Source: CAZKFN01 sp964552035 (GTDB taxonomy: Bacteria; Bacteroidota; Bacteroidia; Flavobacteriales_E; Vicingaceae). Taken from it: a DNA stretch of 15,888 nt. The notes under the pieces were generated by a model. The model ran no database searches. It had not been told where the DNA came from and worked only from the letters and a program-made list of their open reading frames with translations. Within the stretch, counting starts at the first letter, position 1. Each line of letters starts with the position of its first letter. Shown piece after piece: positions 6,306 through 14,800 of this stretch. The stretch is from positions 1-15,888 of the forward strand of contig CAZKFN010000050.1 of assembly GCA_964552035.1 (NCBI GenBank). The letters run 5' to 3'. The position numbers and the translations under genes are program-made.

Positions 6306-8594
6306 ATGAAATATAAACTTTTAATATTATTCCTATCTTTTTTACAATTGCCCTATCTTTTTTGTCAAAGCGGGAGTGTTGAAGGTACTGTTAAGCAAAG
6401 TAATGGCGAAGTTATACCCTTTGCTAATGTGTATTTATCTAATTCAAGTATAGGAGCCTCCACAGATATCAATGGGAAATTTAAAATAGAACATATACCT
6501 GTTGGGGAGCAGCTGATTACCGCTCAGTTTATAGGATTTGAAAAGCAAATTATAAAAGTAAGGGTAAAAGAAAATCAATCCACTAGCCTACATTTTACAT
6601 TAAAGCAAAGTAAATACGAACTTAGTGAAGTTGTAATTAGTGGAACCATGAAAAAAATGTCACGAAAAGACAGTCCGGTTCCAGTAGAAGTTTACAGCTC
6701 TAGCTTTTTTGAAAACAATAAGTCAAATTCTGTATTTGAAGCCTTAGATAACATTAATGGGGTAAGGCCACAGGTAAATTGTAGTGTTTGCAATACTGGG
6801 GATATTCATATCAATGGATTAGAAGGCCCCTACACTATGGTATTAATTGATGGCATGCCCATAGTAAGTGGGCTATCAACTGTATATGGATTATCGGGAA
6901 TTCCAACCTCATTAATTGAAAGGGTTGAAATAGTTAAAGGCCCAGCTTCTTCACTTTATGGCTCAGAAGCCGTTGGAGGGCTAATTAATGTAATCACAAA
7001 AAAGCCAAGCAATTCTGCACTTTTCTCAGCAGAAGTTTATGCAACTTCATGGCAAGAAGTAAACACAGATATTGCTAGTAAATTTAACATTGGAGAGAAA
7101 GTCACCTCCTTATTAGGGGTTAATTATTTTAATTACAGTAATCCTATAGATCACAATCAAGATGGTTTTACTGATCTCACCTTGCAAGATAGAATTTCTA
7201 TATTTAATAAATTATCTATAGATCGTAAAGATAATAGAGAGTTTAATATAGGTATGCGTTATGTCTACGAAGATCGTTGGGGTGGAGATATGAAATGGAA
7301 TCCCGAATTTAGAGGTGGAGATTCCATTTATGGGGAAAGCATTTATACCAATAGATGGGAAATTTTCGGAAACTATCAACTCCCTTTTGAAAGTGAAAAT
7401 TTTAACCTTCAATTTAGTGCAAACCAGCATTTACAAAACTCATTTTATGGCACAGACTCCTATAATGCTGACCAAAGGATAGGGTTTACACAATTGACTT
7501 GGGATAAAAAAATATTTGCTACTCATGATTTCCTTTTTGGGGCTGGTTATAGATATAGCTTTTACAATGACAATACCGCAGCTACCTTAAAATCTGATAG
7601 CAGCGGACATCGTGCTTCTATAACCCATTTACCGGGAGTTTTTATCCAAGATCAAATAATCTTAAATGAATTTAATACACTTTTGCTTGGCTTAAGATAC
7701 GACTACAATAATATTCATGGAAATATATTTTCTCCAAGAATTAACTATAAATGGAATTCAGCCAATGATAAAACTCAGTTGAGATTAAGTGCAGGAAATG
7801 GATTTAGAGTAGCTAATATCTTTACTGAAGACCATGCAGCCCTGACTGGAGCAAGAGAAGTTGTTTTTAAAGAAAAATTAAAACCTGAAAAATCCTACAA
7901 TGTGAATCTAAATGCTGTTCAAAGATTCTATACAAAAAATGAAACCTTTATTAGTTTAGATGCATCCCTATTCTACACACTTTTTTCAAACCAAATTATC
8001 CCTGATTATGAAAGCAATAAAAATCAAATTATCTATGGAAATCTTGATGGTAAAGCAGTTTCTGAAGGTGTTTCTATAAATGTTGATTTAACTTTTAAAA
8101 ATGGACTTAAATTAATTGGCGGAACCAGTCTTATTAATGTAAACACTATAGAAAATGGGATAAAGGAAAGACAAATATTAACTGAGCACTTCTCAGCTAA
8201 TTGGAGTGTGGAATATAAGATACTCGCTTGGGATTTAAACCTCAATTATACAGGGAATTTATACAGCCCTATGCGGCTACCTCTTCTAGGTTATTTAGAC
8301 AACCGAAGTAAATACTCTCCTTGGTTTAGTATCCAAAACATTCAATTAAGTAAAGGAATAAATCAACAATGGGAAATGTTTGCCGGTGTTAAAAATCTAC
8401 TCAATTTCACACCTGCATCCAATAGTATAGCTAGACCCTTTGACCCTTTTGATAAAGAGGTACACTTTAATGCAGAAGGAGATGTAATTCCAACTGTTAA
8501 CAACCCCAATGCCTTAACTTTTGATCCCGATTATGTTTATACTTCTAATCAAGGCATAAGGGGTTTTATAGGACTTAGATACAAAATTCGATGA
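6306..8594 (+). CDS. TonB-dependent receptor with CxxC plug motif (substrate unknown)
   Basis: This 762-residue outer-membrane receptor has a signal peptide (1-20, ending LFCQ) and a carboxypeptidase-regulatory-like domain (about 23-107, with FANVYL, GASTDINGKF, FIGFE). The plug (about 108-232) contains NGLEGPYTMVLIDGMPI and VERVEIVKGPASSLYGSEAVGG, and a full-length barrel ends in GLRYKIR. The plug begins with a Cys-Ser-Val-Cys pair at 159-162, followed by NTGDIHING. This is unusual, since most receptor plugs lack such a dithiol. The barrel has GFRVAN and LKPEKSYNVNL, equivalent to the FRAP/NPxL region, but no clear haem-type histidine arrangement. The next gene starts inside the stop codon and encodes a periplasmic thioredoxin-like protein with a CxxC site, suggesting a functional pair. 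Import of a metal or metal chelate is likely from the family and the operator; the substrate is not predictable. Confidence 0.85.
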   Translation: MKYKLLILFLSFLQLPYLFCQSGSVEGTVKQSNGEVIPFANVYLSNSSIGASTDINGKFKIEHIPVGEQLITAQFIGFEKQIIKVRVKENQSTSLHFTLKQSKYELSEVVISGTMKKMSRKDSPVPVEVYSSSFFENNKSNSVFEALDNINGVRPQVNCSVCNTGDIHINGLEGPYTMVLIDGMPIVSGLSTVYGLSGIPTSLIERVEIVKGPASSLYGSEAVGGLINVITKKPSNSALFSAEVYATSWQEVNTDIASKFNIGEKVTSLLGVNYFNYSNPIDHNQDGFTDLTLQDRISIFNKLSIDRKDNREFNIGMRYVYEDRWGGDMKWNPEFRGGDSIYGESIYTNRWEIFGNYQLPFESENFNLQFSANQHLQNSFYGTDSYNADQRIGFTQLTWDKKIFATHDFLFGAGYRYSFYNDNTAATLKSDSSGHRASITHLPGVFIQDQIILNEFNTLLLGLRYDYNNIHGNIFSPRINYKWNSANDKTQLRLSAGNGFRVANIFTEDHAALTGAREVVFKEKLKPEKSYNVNLNAVQRFYTKNETFISLDASLFYTLFSNQIIPDYESNKNQIIYGNLDGKAVSEGVSINVDLTFKNGLKLIGGTSLINVNTIENGIKERQILTEHFSANWSVEYKILAWDLNLNYTGNLYSPMRLPLLGYLDNRSKYSPWFSIQNIQLSKGINQQWEMFAGVKNLLNFTPASNSIARPFDPFDKEVHFNAEGDVIPTVNNPNALTFDPDYVYTSNQGIRGFIGLRYKIR

Positions 8595-9037
8595 GAAAAG
8601 TATTGCTCATATTACTAACTATGTTTTCCTGTACTATTTATGCTCAGGCAGAATGGACAAAGTTTGAAGAATTAACCAATTCATTTAAACAAGATAAAAA
8701 AGCTATTTTAATATTTGTTTATACTGACTGGTGTAAAATTTGTAAGATGCAGGAAAACATAGTTTTTAACGATACTACGCTTTCAAAACTCTTAAAAGAA
8801 AAAGTATATTTATTAAAATTAAATGCAGAAGAAAAGAATGATATTCTTTTTTTTAATAGAAAATACAAGGGCGCAACTACTAAGCAATATCATGAGTTAG
8901 CTGAATATTTAGCTCAAGAAAATAATACTTTAAATTTCCCTTCTATAATTATACTGAATCGAAAATTACTTCCTATCTATAAATTATATTCCTTTATAAA
9001 TAAAGAAGATTTGAATGATATTTTAAGACAACTCTAA
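8591..9037 (+). CDS. Periplasmic thioredoxin-like protein
   Basis: This 148-residue protein of the thioredoxin fold is predicted to act in the periplasm as a thiol reductant or disulfide exchanger. A signal peptide occupies about residues 1-20 (ending YAQA). The fold begins with EWTKFEELTNSFKQDKKAIL and the strand IFVYTDW. The active site is W47-C48-K-I-C51, and the cis-proline is Pro117 in NFPS, as expected for thioredoxins. The Cys in MFSC near the N-terminus does not make a good lipobox. It resembles the thioredoxin_7/DsbD-C-terminal type rather than cytoplasmic thioredoxin. The ATG overlaps the receptor stop as ATGA, implying translational coupling and matched expression. The CxxC motif in the receptor plug is an obvious candidate partner, but no interaction is shown. 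A terminator follows 33 bp after the stop. Confidence 0.85.
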   Translation: MRKVLLILLTMFSCTIYAQAEWTKFEELTNSFKQDKKAILIFVYTDWCKICKMQENIVFNDTTLSKLLKEKVYLLKLNAEEKNDILFFNRKYKGATTKQYHELAEYLAQENNTLNFPSIIILNRKLLPIYKLYSFINKEDLNDILRQL

Positions 9038-9070
9038 GTCTATATGCTGTCTTTTCGAAGGTTGTAATGA

Positions 9071-9106
9071 AAAACCCAAAGCTAGAACTATTGGGTTTTC
9101 TTTTTT
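9071..9106. terminator. Bidirectional intrinsic terminator
   Basis: AAAACCCAA (9071-9079) pairs perfectly with TTGGGTTTT (9091-9099) around an 11-nt loop. T-rich sequence follows on the + strand (9101-9106) and an A-run precedes it, so it also reads as a terminator on the - strand. It ends the receptor/thioredoxin operon and can stop the convergent redox operon. Confidence 0.75.
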
Positions 9107-9108
9107 CT

Positions 9109-9345
9109 ATGCTTTCAGCCTGTATTTATTTTAAATTCATACCTCATCCACTATCTTTACTTTTTGCTCCTTGGGTTTTTACTAGAAACCAGTATCAATT
9201 AAGGTAGAAAAAAATTGCAGATCTATTTTTACCTATAACATTCTTTACTTCTGAAATCATTCTTACCGTGGGGAGGAATCTTTTAGAAACGCATACCAAC
9301 ACATTGGGATTAATTATTTTAGTACCTACAAGTTACTTTATATAA
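9109..9345 (+). pseudogene. Possible relic of a small membrane protein gene
   Basis: From the ATG at 9109, one frame reads MLSACIYFKFIPHPLSLLFA and on to an in-frame TAG at 9205-9207. The same frame then continues with a hydrophobic, protein-like stretch (LFLPITFFTSEIILTVG, then LGLIILVPTSYFI) to a TAA at 9343-9345. Both halves look like membrane segments, and the first (FKFIPHPLS...PW) recalls DoxX-like proteins, but similarity by eye is weak. A single stop interrupting about 78 codons suggests a decayed gene or chance. It lies between convergent operons where relics often survive. Confidence 0.25.
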
Positions 9346-9387
9346 AGACTTATAGCTAAAATTCCCAATTTTAAAATTCACCACTAT

Positions 9388-9837
9388 CTAGGGTTCATAA
9401 GTTCCTGCCTGGGTTTTAAAACTTATTGCCAAGCGATTCCAGCCGTTGATAGCCACAATCGCCATGGTCAAAGCCACACGCTCTTCTTCATCAAAATGAG
9501 CACTTAAATTTTGATATAAATCATCAGTAATTTCATTCTCTGAAATCAAAGTCAAAGCCTCAGTCCAGGCTAGAGCTGCGCGCTCTTTTTCGGTATAAAA
9601 AGGCGTTTCTCTCCATGCAGAAAGTGCATATAATCGCTGCTCTGTTTCTCCTGTTTTACGAGCATCTTTGGTGTGCATGTCTATGCAATAAGCACATTTA
9701 TTAATTTGCGAAGCTCTAATTTTTACCAATTCAAAAATGGTTTTATCCAATTTTGTACCAGCTACATATTTTTCTAACCCTATCATGGCTTTCATTGCCT
9801 CTGGAGCTACTTTTGAATAATCTAATCTCTCTTTCAT
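9388..9837 (-). CDS. Carboxymuconolactone decarboxylase/AhpD-like protein
   Basis: This 149-residue all-helical protein belongs to the AhpD/CMD superfamily. Residues 44-60 contain the AhpD-type redox site C48-A-Y-C51 with His55 four residues after the second cysteine (CIDMH). The following ALSAWRETPFYTEKERAALAW region is typical of single-domain AhpD-like proteins. In AhpD these cysteines relay electrons for peroxide reduction, so an alkylhydroperoxidase or thiol-redox role is likely, while true decarboxylase activity is not. It is the last gene of a leftward operon, 58 bp downstream of the glycosyltransferase stop. That gap contains a 6-bp inverted repeat, so partly independent expression is possible. 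The ATG at 9837 is followed directly by the conserved N-terminal helix. No signal peptide is present, so it is cytoplasmic. Confidence 0.88.
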   Translation of the reverse strand: MKERLDYSKVAPEAMKAMIGLEKYVAGTKLDKTIFELVKIRASQINKCAYCIDMHTKDARKTGETEQRLYALSAWRETPFYTEKERAALAWTEALTLISENEITDDLYQNLSAHFDEEERVALTMAIVAINGWNRLAISFKTQAGTYEP

Positions 9838-9855
9838 TTTATCTTTATTTTATTA

Positions 9856-9879
9856 CTATGCCTTAAGATCTCAGCATAG
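9856..9879. repeat. Short inverted repeat between glycosyltransferase and AhpD-like genes
   Basis: CTATGC (9856-9861) and GCATAG (9874-9879) form a perfect 6-bp stem with a 12-nt loop. No T-run follows on either strand, so it is not a convincing terminator. It could be a processing or regulatory hairpin in the operon mRNA, or chance. Confidence 0.3.
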
Positions 9880-9895
9880 AATGTATTTAAAAAAA

Positions 9896-10579
9896 TTAAT
9901 TTACCGTATTCTTTAATTTGTTCTGTTGTTTAAATAAGTTTTTTGTCAAGCTCTCTTGATGATCTCTATGGTAGATATAAGTTGGATCTTTTATTTTCAT
10001 TAAAGTACAATTAAAAACCTTTGCACGCTCTAATAAGTCGGCATCTTCAGCCAGTGGAATATTTTTAAAACCACTCAAAGCAATCAAACAAGATTTCCGA
10101 ACAAAAAAAGTCCCTCCTATTTTACAATTACTTAAATGTATCTTTTTTGTGGTATCAAATCTATTGGGTACAAATTGATTTCCTATAACCTTTGCCCCTC
10201 CATGTAAAAAATCTATACTTGAATTGTTTAACAAATACTTATAACGAAGCATTAAATGATTAGCTTTATATGCATCATCGGAATCTAAAAAAGTAACAAA
10301 TTGACCTTTAGCCAATTCAATTCCTTTATTTTTAGTTAAGGCTACACCAGAATGTTCTTTTTTAAAATAATGAATTCTCTTATCAGCTTTTACATAACTT
10401 TCTATAAGTTGAGAAGTATTATCTTCACTACCATCATCTACAACAATAGCCTCCCAGTCCTCCATGGTTTGAATTAACAAGCTGTTTAAAGCCCTATTCA
10501 AAAGGTGAGCTCTGTTATAAGTTGCAATAACCACTGAAAAAAAGGGTTGCTCCACCCTGTTTACATCCGCTTTTATCAT
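9896..10579 (-). CDS. Family 2 glycosyltransferase
   Basis: This is a compact GT-A fold glycosyltransferase of about 227 residues, predicted to transfer a sugar from a nucleotide-sugar donor to an unknown acceptor. The N-terminus holds FFSVVIATYNRAHLLNRAL. The donor-binding region has IVVDDGSEDNT (45-55), and the metal-binding motif is DSD at 99-101 within VTFLDSDDAY. A later EDADLLER matches the acceptor/catalytic-base region. No membrane segment is seen. An in-frame TTG at 10591 would add four residues, but the ATG at 10579 is preferred because it still precedes the first strand and leaves a 25-bp gap after the preceding gene. It sits inside an operon of peroxide/thiol proteins, which gives no obvious clue to its acceptor and is unusual. 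Confidence 0.85.
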   Translation of the reverse strand: MIKADVNRVEQPFFSVVIATYNRAHLLNRALNSLLIQTMEDWEAIVVDDGSEDNTSQLIESYVKADKRIHYFKKEHSGVALTKNKGIELAKGQFVTFLDSDDAYKANHLMLRYKYLLNNSSIDFLHGGAKVIGNQFVPNRFDTTKKIHLSNCKIGGTFFVRKSCLIALSGFKNIPLAEDADLLERAKVFNCTLMKIKDPTYIYHRDHQESLTKNLFKQQNKLKNTVN

Positions 10580-10604
10580 TGGTTTATCCAAACTTCATTT
10601 TGAA

Positions 10605-11285
10605 CTACTTACTGTGAAACCTGTCCATTTCTGCCATAGCAATCGATCCATGAGCATAAGCCCCTCCCGCACACATTTCAGCAGCTACCCATATAGCCTC
10701 CATCATTTCCTCATTCGTAGCTCCTTTTTGTTTTGCGTTGCTGGTATGTTCTTTAATGCAATAGGCACATTGGGTAATATGGGAAACCCCTAAAGCAATC
10801 AGTTGTTTCGTCTTTTCACTTAAAGCCCCAGCTTTAAAAACAGCATTGACAAAACTTTTCCATGCTTCTACATTAGCACTGGAGAGTTTGGCTTTCTTTT
10901 CAACCATTTCAGGAGTAGCCTCAACATAAAGTTGCTCTTCTTTTTCTCCTCCATCATCTTCTTCCATTTGAGCTACTGAAATTCCAGCATGAGAATAAGC
11001 ACTCTTAGCCCTCCCTGCAGCAGCTATCCATATTGCTTCCATTATTTCTTCTTTAGAAGCTCCTTTTCTCAATGCAACCTTAGTATGCACTTGTATACAA
11101 TAAGGACATTGAGTAACATGTCCTGCAGCTACAGCTATCAATTGCTTGTCTTTTTCTGAAAGTGCACCCTCCTTAAAAATTGTCTTACTAAAATTCCTCC
11201 AATGTTCAATAATATCAGGCGCTAACGCTGCTTTACTTTCTGCTAACTCCCGAGTAGCTTTGGGGAATAAACTTGTGTCTTCCAT
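10605..11285 (-). CDS. Tandem-domain AhpD/carboxymuconolactone decarboxylase-like protein
   Basis: This 226-residue cytoplasmic protein is made of two AhpD/CMD domains joined by an acidic linker (about 107-125). Domain 1 has C60-P-Y-C63 and His67 (CIQVH); domain 2 has C173-A-Y-C176 and His180 (CIKEH). Both are followed by near-identical helices: KGASKEEIMEAIWIAA in the first and KGATNEEMMEAIWVAA in the second, which shows an internal duplication. Each half carries a complete redox site, so both may be active as peroxide or disulfide reductases; the physiological substrate is unknown. It is 13 bp downstream of the OsmC gene, almost certainly on the same mRNA. Most family members have one domain and form oligomers, so the fusion may mimic a dimer. 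No signal peptide is present. Confidence 0.88.
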   Translation of the reverse strand: MEDTSLFPKATRELAESKAALAPDIIEHWRNFSKTIFKEGALSEKDKQLIAVAAGHVTQCPYCIQVHTKVALRKGASKEEIMEAIWIAAAGRAKSAYSHAGISVAQMEEDDGGEKEEQLYVEATPEMVEKKAKLSSANVEAWKSFVNAVFKAGALSEKTKQLIALGVSHITQCAYCIKEHTSNAKQKGATNEEMMEAIWVAAEMCAGGAYAHGSIAMAEMDRFHSK

Positions 11286-11298
11286 AATTTTCTTTTAT

Positions 11299-11727
11299 TT
11301 ATTTCAATAATTTTGCCTCAGCTGTGATTTTAGCTGTTCCTCCAGCATACAGCCTAGAAACGGGACATTTTTCTTTAGTTATAGCTGCCAATTCTTTTAA
11401 TTTATCTTCCTTCAAACCCTCACACTTTACACTGCAATTTAATTCAATACCTGTAATACTTGGACCTATATCATCCTTATCCATGGTAACTTTAGCCGTT
11501 GTAGAAATGTCTTCAGGATTTAATCCTTCCTCAGTTAGTAACAAGGATAAATACATAGAAAAGCATCCTGCATGAGCTGCTCCTATTAATTCCTCTGGAT
11601 TGGTTGCCTTTCCTTCTCCAAAACGAGAATTGTAGCAGTAAATATCTTCAAAACCGGTAAAACTCATTTTACCTTCTCCTTCTTTTATGGTACCTCCCCA
11701 ATTTGCACTTGCTGTTGATGTTGTCAT
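11299..11727 (-). CDS. OsmC-family peroxidase
   Basis: This 142-residue protein of the OsmC/Ohr family reduces organic hydroperoxides by a two-cysteine mechanism. The sequence has Arg35 in SRFGEGKATNPEELIG, the peroxidatic Cys55 in AAHAGCFSMYLS and the resolving Cys121 in KEKCPVSRLYAG. The motifs fit the OsmC branch (YisL/OsmC-like) better than Ohr. Length is typical. It is the promoter-proximal gene of the leftward operon, with its ATG about 40 nt past the predicted transcription start. The tandem AhpD-like gene follows after 13 bp, and together they indicate defence against peroxides. The cytoplasmic location follows from the lack of a signal peptide. The palindrome over the promoter suggests inducible expression. 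Confidence 0.92.
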   Translation of the reverse strand: MTTSTASANWGGTIKEGEGKMSFTGFEDIYCYNSRFGEGKATNPEELIGAAHAGCFSMYLSLLLTEEGLNPEDISTTAKVTMDKDDIGPSITGIELNCSVKCEGLKEDKLKELAAITKEKCPVSRLYAGGTAKITAEAKLLK

Positions 11728-11775
11728 AATTGTATCGTTTAATTTAATTATTAATTAATTGATGATTGAACTACT

Positions 11776-11808
11776 CAAAGGTAAAGAAAAAACTCACATA
11801 AAGGACAA
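11776..11808 (-). promoter_or_regulatory. Promoter of the osmC-type operon
   Basis: On the - strand, TTG at 11808-11806 (-33) and TACCTTTG at 11783-11776 (a perfect TAnnTTTG -7 box) are separated by 22 bp. This predicts transcription starting near 11768 and a leader of about 40 nt before the OsmC start at 11727. Confidence 0.7.
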
Positions 11809-11821
11809 GATTGTCTTTTAT
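11798..11821. promoter_or_regulatory. 24-bp palindrome overlapping the -33 box (putative operator)
   Basis: Two 11-bp arms, ATAAAGGACAA (11798-11808) and TTGTCTTTTAT (11811-11821), pair at 10 of 11 positions around a 2-bp centre. The palindrome covers the -33 element of the osmC-type promoter, the classic place for a repressor or a class II activator. It does not match the OxyR or PerR consensus sites, so the regulator is unknown. It has no T-run of its own. Confidence 0.5.
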
Positions 11822-11874
11822 ATAAAAACAAAAAGTAGTTCTTTGTAAGTTAACAATATCTCACACTTTTTGTT
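11821..11874 (-). terminator. Weak terminator after tamB
   Basis: On the - strand, AACAAAAAGT (11874-11865) pairs with ACTTTTTGTT (11836-11827) around a 28-nt loop, and T residues continue to about 11824. The stem is AT-rich and the loop long, so termination may be leaky and some transcription could run from tamB into the osmC operon. Confidence 0.4.
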
Positions 11875-11897
11875 CTTAAAATTTCGATAAAATGAGT

Positions 11898-14800
11898 TTA
11901 AATTTCACCTATAACGGAAGAGCTTTCTTCTTCTCTATGTCCTTCTGTATTTCGTTTAAATATATTTCTCCACAGTTCCATAAAACTATCGAATTCCTGG
12001 CGATAAAATAGTCCTACGCCCTGGGTATAAGGGCTATTGGTTTGAAGCAAGCTATTATTGGTAGAACGATTAAATCCCTTTAGCCTCAACCTACCGTCTT
12101 TACTAATTTTATATTCTAAAGAAAATTCACCAATAAAGTTTGAGCGGTCTTCATTTTCCATGTATTCAGTATCTGAAGTATAACCCAAGTTACCATCTAG
12201 AATGAGTCGGTCTTCAAACAAGCCAGTAGAAAGGGAGAGGTCAAATTCATCTCCAGCATATTCATCCCCTTGTCGGTAATTTACACCCACATCAAATTGA
12301 CCACTCATTTGCGACAACCAATTACTCATTTGATTCGAAAGAAATTCATATCCGTTGTTGATTCCCGTAGAACTTCTACTTACCCCTGATTCTGAGGCAA
12401 TACCGCTGGAAGGTGCCATAAAGCGATTAAAAATCAACAAACCAAACACTTGTTGATTCATTTCTTGTTGGTTTACATCTGAGGCATTGACGTATAATAT
12501 ACTTTCTAACCTTCTTTTAATTTCATCATCTGCTGTTGGAATACGGATATCAAAGGAAATCTCAGGCGTCAATAAAAGCCCTCTCATCTGCAATTCCAGC
12601 TCCACTGGAACCCTTCTTTTAAAATCAGCTGTACTATCTTGACCCATAATATCTACCAAAGAAGCACGAAGATTATATATGGCTTTCATGTCAATTCTCG
12701 CGTTATAAGGATCGCCATTCCAAGAAATTCTACTTCCTTTAGCCAGAGAGAATTTTTTATTAATCACATTTTTTAAGGTAAATAAGTACTCTCCTTGGTC
12801 AATCACATATTGTCCATAAATGTTAAAATTCCCCAAAGTATTAATTTCCAACTTTAAGTTTCCTTCTCCATTGGCCTCAAGGATATCTCCAATCTTTTCA
12901 TCAAAGATGATTTGTACTTTTGCATCTCTACTAATGTCCAAATCAAAATTCATTTGAATACCTGTTAAATCAACTTCTTCCCCCTTCTCTTCTTCTTGTC
13001 CGCTATTTCTAAAAATTAAAAACTCTGAACTGGAAACCTCCACACCCTCTTTTAAGGGGATTCTAAAATTTGTACCCTTTAATGCCTTAGCGTTTATGTC
13101 AAAGACAAAGCCATTTCCATCGTTGAGGATGTTAGCTGTACCCGTACATATAGCAGTACCATAATACAAATCTGAATGTTCTGCTGTTGTATTTAGTGCT
13201 AAAAAATCCTTGTATTCTATGTCTATATTCAAGTTATAGTCCTTGAAATTGGTATGGGTAATTTTCCCTGTAGCTAAAGCTGTATTTTCATTTTTATCGA
13301 CAATTCTTAATTTATCAAAACCAATATAATCTGTTTTGATCTGCACTTCATCCTTTAATTCGTAATGTGTATTCAGCAAGTTTAAGGTTAACGCAGCCCC
13401 TTCCATTCTTAAAACTCCATCCAATTCGGGCTTCTTAGCTACTCCCCCTATGGCTATTTCTCCAGAGATATTTCCTTCCACATCCGACACATAATCCTCA
13501 ATATAACGGCTTACCATAAAAATAGGAAAACTGTTGACTTTTAAGGTTAAAGCTAAACTTTCTTCTTTTCGTATAGGAAAAACCTCTCCATTAAACTGAA
13601 GTATATTTTTCTTCATCTCACACAAACTACCATCCACCATTAATTTCTTCTCATGGGCATCCCATTTACTTTCAAAAAAACCTTTTCCTATAGCAATAGT
13701 ATTTATTTCCAAAGAATCAAAAGTTAAATTTGATGTTAGTGTAAAGTCCTCATAAATATCTTTTAAGAGCATTTCCCCATTGGCTATACCACTTAACTCA
13801 ATAATATTATCCGGTAGCATTTGACTAATATAGGTCAAATCCAATTGCTGCATTAATACTTTTAAGGAGTCTTCTGGATTTTTTGAAACAATACCATCCA
13901 TTTCTAAAAATTGTCCTTGGCTTTCTAAGTGAAAATTATTAATCAAAATACTATCTCCATGAATCAGTGTTTGATTGTCGTTGGCAATGCTCCACAATTT
14001 ATCTCTTAAAAGAAATTTACTGTCCTTTAACTCAAAATCTAAGGCATCGAAAGTTGTAAGTTTGGCCAACACATTGATATTCCCAGAATCGGCTTCTTGA
14101 TTTAAAGTTTTCCATAAAGCTTGAATCGTTGTACCTCCTTTATAGCCTTTACCAATTACTGAAACTCCCCCCATTTCTATCGTTTCACTAGCTTTTAAGT
14201 TAGAAGATCGAAACAACAAATTAAGGCTATCCTGATCCGATTCTAAGCGAGCAATATAATTCTCTATAGAAGTGGATTTATAATTAATAAAACCTCCTCT
14301 AGCAAAAAGGTTTAAGCCCATCCTGGTATTATCATAACTACCGACAACTTTAGTATTGCTATCTATATTTAATTCGGGCAAAAACAATTCTGTAATTGGA
14401 GAGAAGTTGATAAAATTTATGTCAAAATTAAATCGTTGCATGGCTTTTTGTTCCTCTAACTCTTCATTTAAAAAATAATGAGCAATTAAGTTCTTTGCTG
14501 CTGCACCCATTTCACTAAGAGCAAAATGCCCTTTAAGCTCAGCTTGTGCAATATCAGAAGATAAATTCATCAAGCGATCTCCTTCATGTTGAATGGACAC
14601 CAACTCAACACTATCCACGATGAATGTTTTTTCCTTATCTCTATAATGTATGCTGTCCAAACGAAATATTCCCTCAATCTCATCAAAATTCAACCCCACC
14701 AGATTAATATCTCCATTCAAATCGAGTTGGGTTAAAGTATCTTCTTGATTAAAAAGATGGAGTTTGGCCAGGTTAGCTTCTCTTACCCGAACTGCAAAAT

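Noticed and set aside
9367..9378. AATTTTAAAATT palindrome just after the AhpD-like gene stop
   Set aside because: Pure AT palindromes of this size are expected by chance in DNA of this composition, and there is no GC-bearing stem to make a terminator.
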